Shown piece after piece: positions 63,786 through 64,000 of a DNA stretch of 64,000 bases. The notes beneath the pieces were generated by a model. The model ran no database searches. It had not been told where the DNA came from and worked only from the letters and a program-made list of their open reading frames with translations. Numbering within the stretch: position 1 is the first letter of the stretch; each line of letters begins with the position of its first letter. The stretch is from Lachnospira pectinoschiza (GTDB lineage: Bacteria > Bacillota > Clostridia > Lachnospirales > Lachnospiraceae): assembly GCF_900103815.1 (NCBI RefSeq), contig NZ_FNHZ01000006.1, positions 62,001-126,000 on the forward strand. Direction: 5' to 3'. Both the position numbers and the translations under genes were made by a program.

Positions 63786-64000
63786 ATGTATGCGATTATT
63801 AGACAAGGGAATGGAAAATTTTATACAACAATGGTATTTGGTTATTATGACTACCCTAAAAATAAATGGGACTATAAGCATAGATATTGTGTGGTGCTAA
63901 ATGAAGAAAAGAACAGTTTAATTTTGCAACCAATGTTTGCAGAGAAAGAGTTGGCTTCAACGGTTATTTTTACAGATAATGATGAATCAAATTGGAAAAA
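63786..64000 (+). CDS. unknown protein, 3'-truncated by window end
   Basis: At least 71 codons are open from the ATG, starting MYAIIRQGNGKFYTTMVFGY, preceded by a G-rich ribosome site (GGGGGGGTG). Tyr- and Lys-rich, beta-like pattern. I do not recognise it. It continues beyond the window. Confidence 0.65.
   Translation, partial: MYAIIRQGNGKFYTTMVFGYYDYPKNKWDYKHRYCVVLNEEKNSLILQPMFAEKELASTVIFTDNDESNWK

Noticed and set aside
49728..64000. CRISPR array, integrase or transposase in the accessory region
   Set aside because: No regularly spaced repeats and no recombinase or transposase motifs were seen; the element boundaries therefore remain unproven.

Overview
The window looks like the chromosome of a low-GC anaerobic Firmicute, most probably a member of the Lachnospiraceae. 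The evidence is the AT-rich sequence, strong preference for AGA (Arg) and CTT/TTA (Leu) codons in the core genes, a large-type SRP RNA beside dnaX-ybaB-recR, a hybrid-cluster protein, a Rex operator, and several families common in that group (DUF5685, DUF885 lipoprotein, JetABC-like genes after recR). The genus cannot be fixed from sequence reading alone.

From 1 to about 49.8 kb the genes behave as a core chromosome. It opens with the 3' part of trmB, then an AI-2E family permease, tRNA-Lys(CTT) behind tandem promoters, a DUF5685/J-domain pair, a DUF885 lipoprotein, metG, and the minus-strand rsmA and GNAT/tadA genes. Next come the SRP RNA and dnaX-ybaB-recR. Directly after recR lies a JetA-JetB-JetC set (MukBEF/Wadjet-like SMC complex) with no JetD nuclease gene; the next gene encodes an 885-residue TPR / acidic / degenerate AAA+ protein. 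Transketolase, a double glycosyltransferase, an iron alcohol dehydrogenase under a textbook Rex box, and rsmJ follow. A hexuronate-type cluster (AraC regulator, GPH symporter, TM2 protein, GH3, HAD, UxuA, SDR) spans 30.5-38.4 kb. After it come a Crp/Fnr regulator divergent from hcp, an anchored surface protein, DegV divergent from a TetR regulator, a nitronate monooxygenase-like protein, a chemoreceptor, alkaline phosphatase and a YibE/F membrane protein.

At about 49.8 kb there is a cluster of three palindromes, and the character of the sequence changes. From 52 to 58.4 kb codon use shifts (more CGN Arg, TTG/CTG Leu), which suggests acquired DNA. This accessory region holds a DUF5131 gene, an AraC regulator divergent from two YbtP/YbtQ-like ABC exporter-fold proteins plus a complete ECF transporter (S, T and double-A subunits), a pstS remnant, a Fic protein preceded by an array of CGCCTAA operator-like repeats, and an XRE-ImmA/IrrE pair. 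It ends with a DUF4417 gene behind an elaborate RNA leader (13-codon leader ORF, three hairpins, one overlapping the ribosome binding site), a toxin-like/partner gene pair with a coupled 32-codon ORF, and an incomplete gene at the window end. The block from the XRE gene to the 32-codon ORF is bracketed by two copies of a structured element (60331 and 63506) with compensatory changes in a stem, each followed by its own terminator.

The items most worth following are the JetD-less JetABC system with its pseudo-ATPase neighbour, the two-copy structured RNA element, the DUF4417 attenuator-like leader, the Fic operator array, and a possible programmed -1 frameshift site in dnaX.
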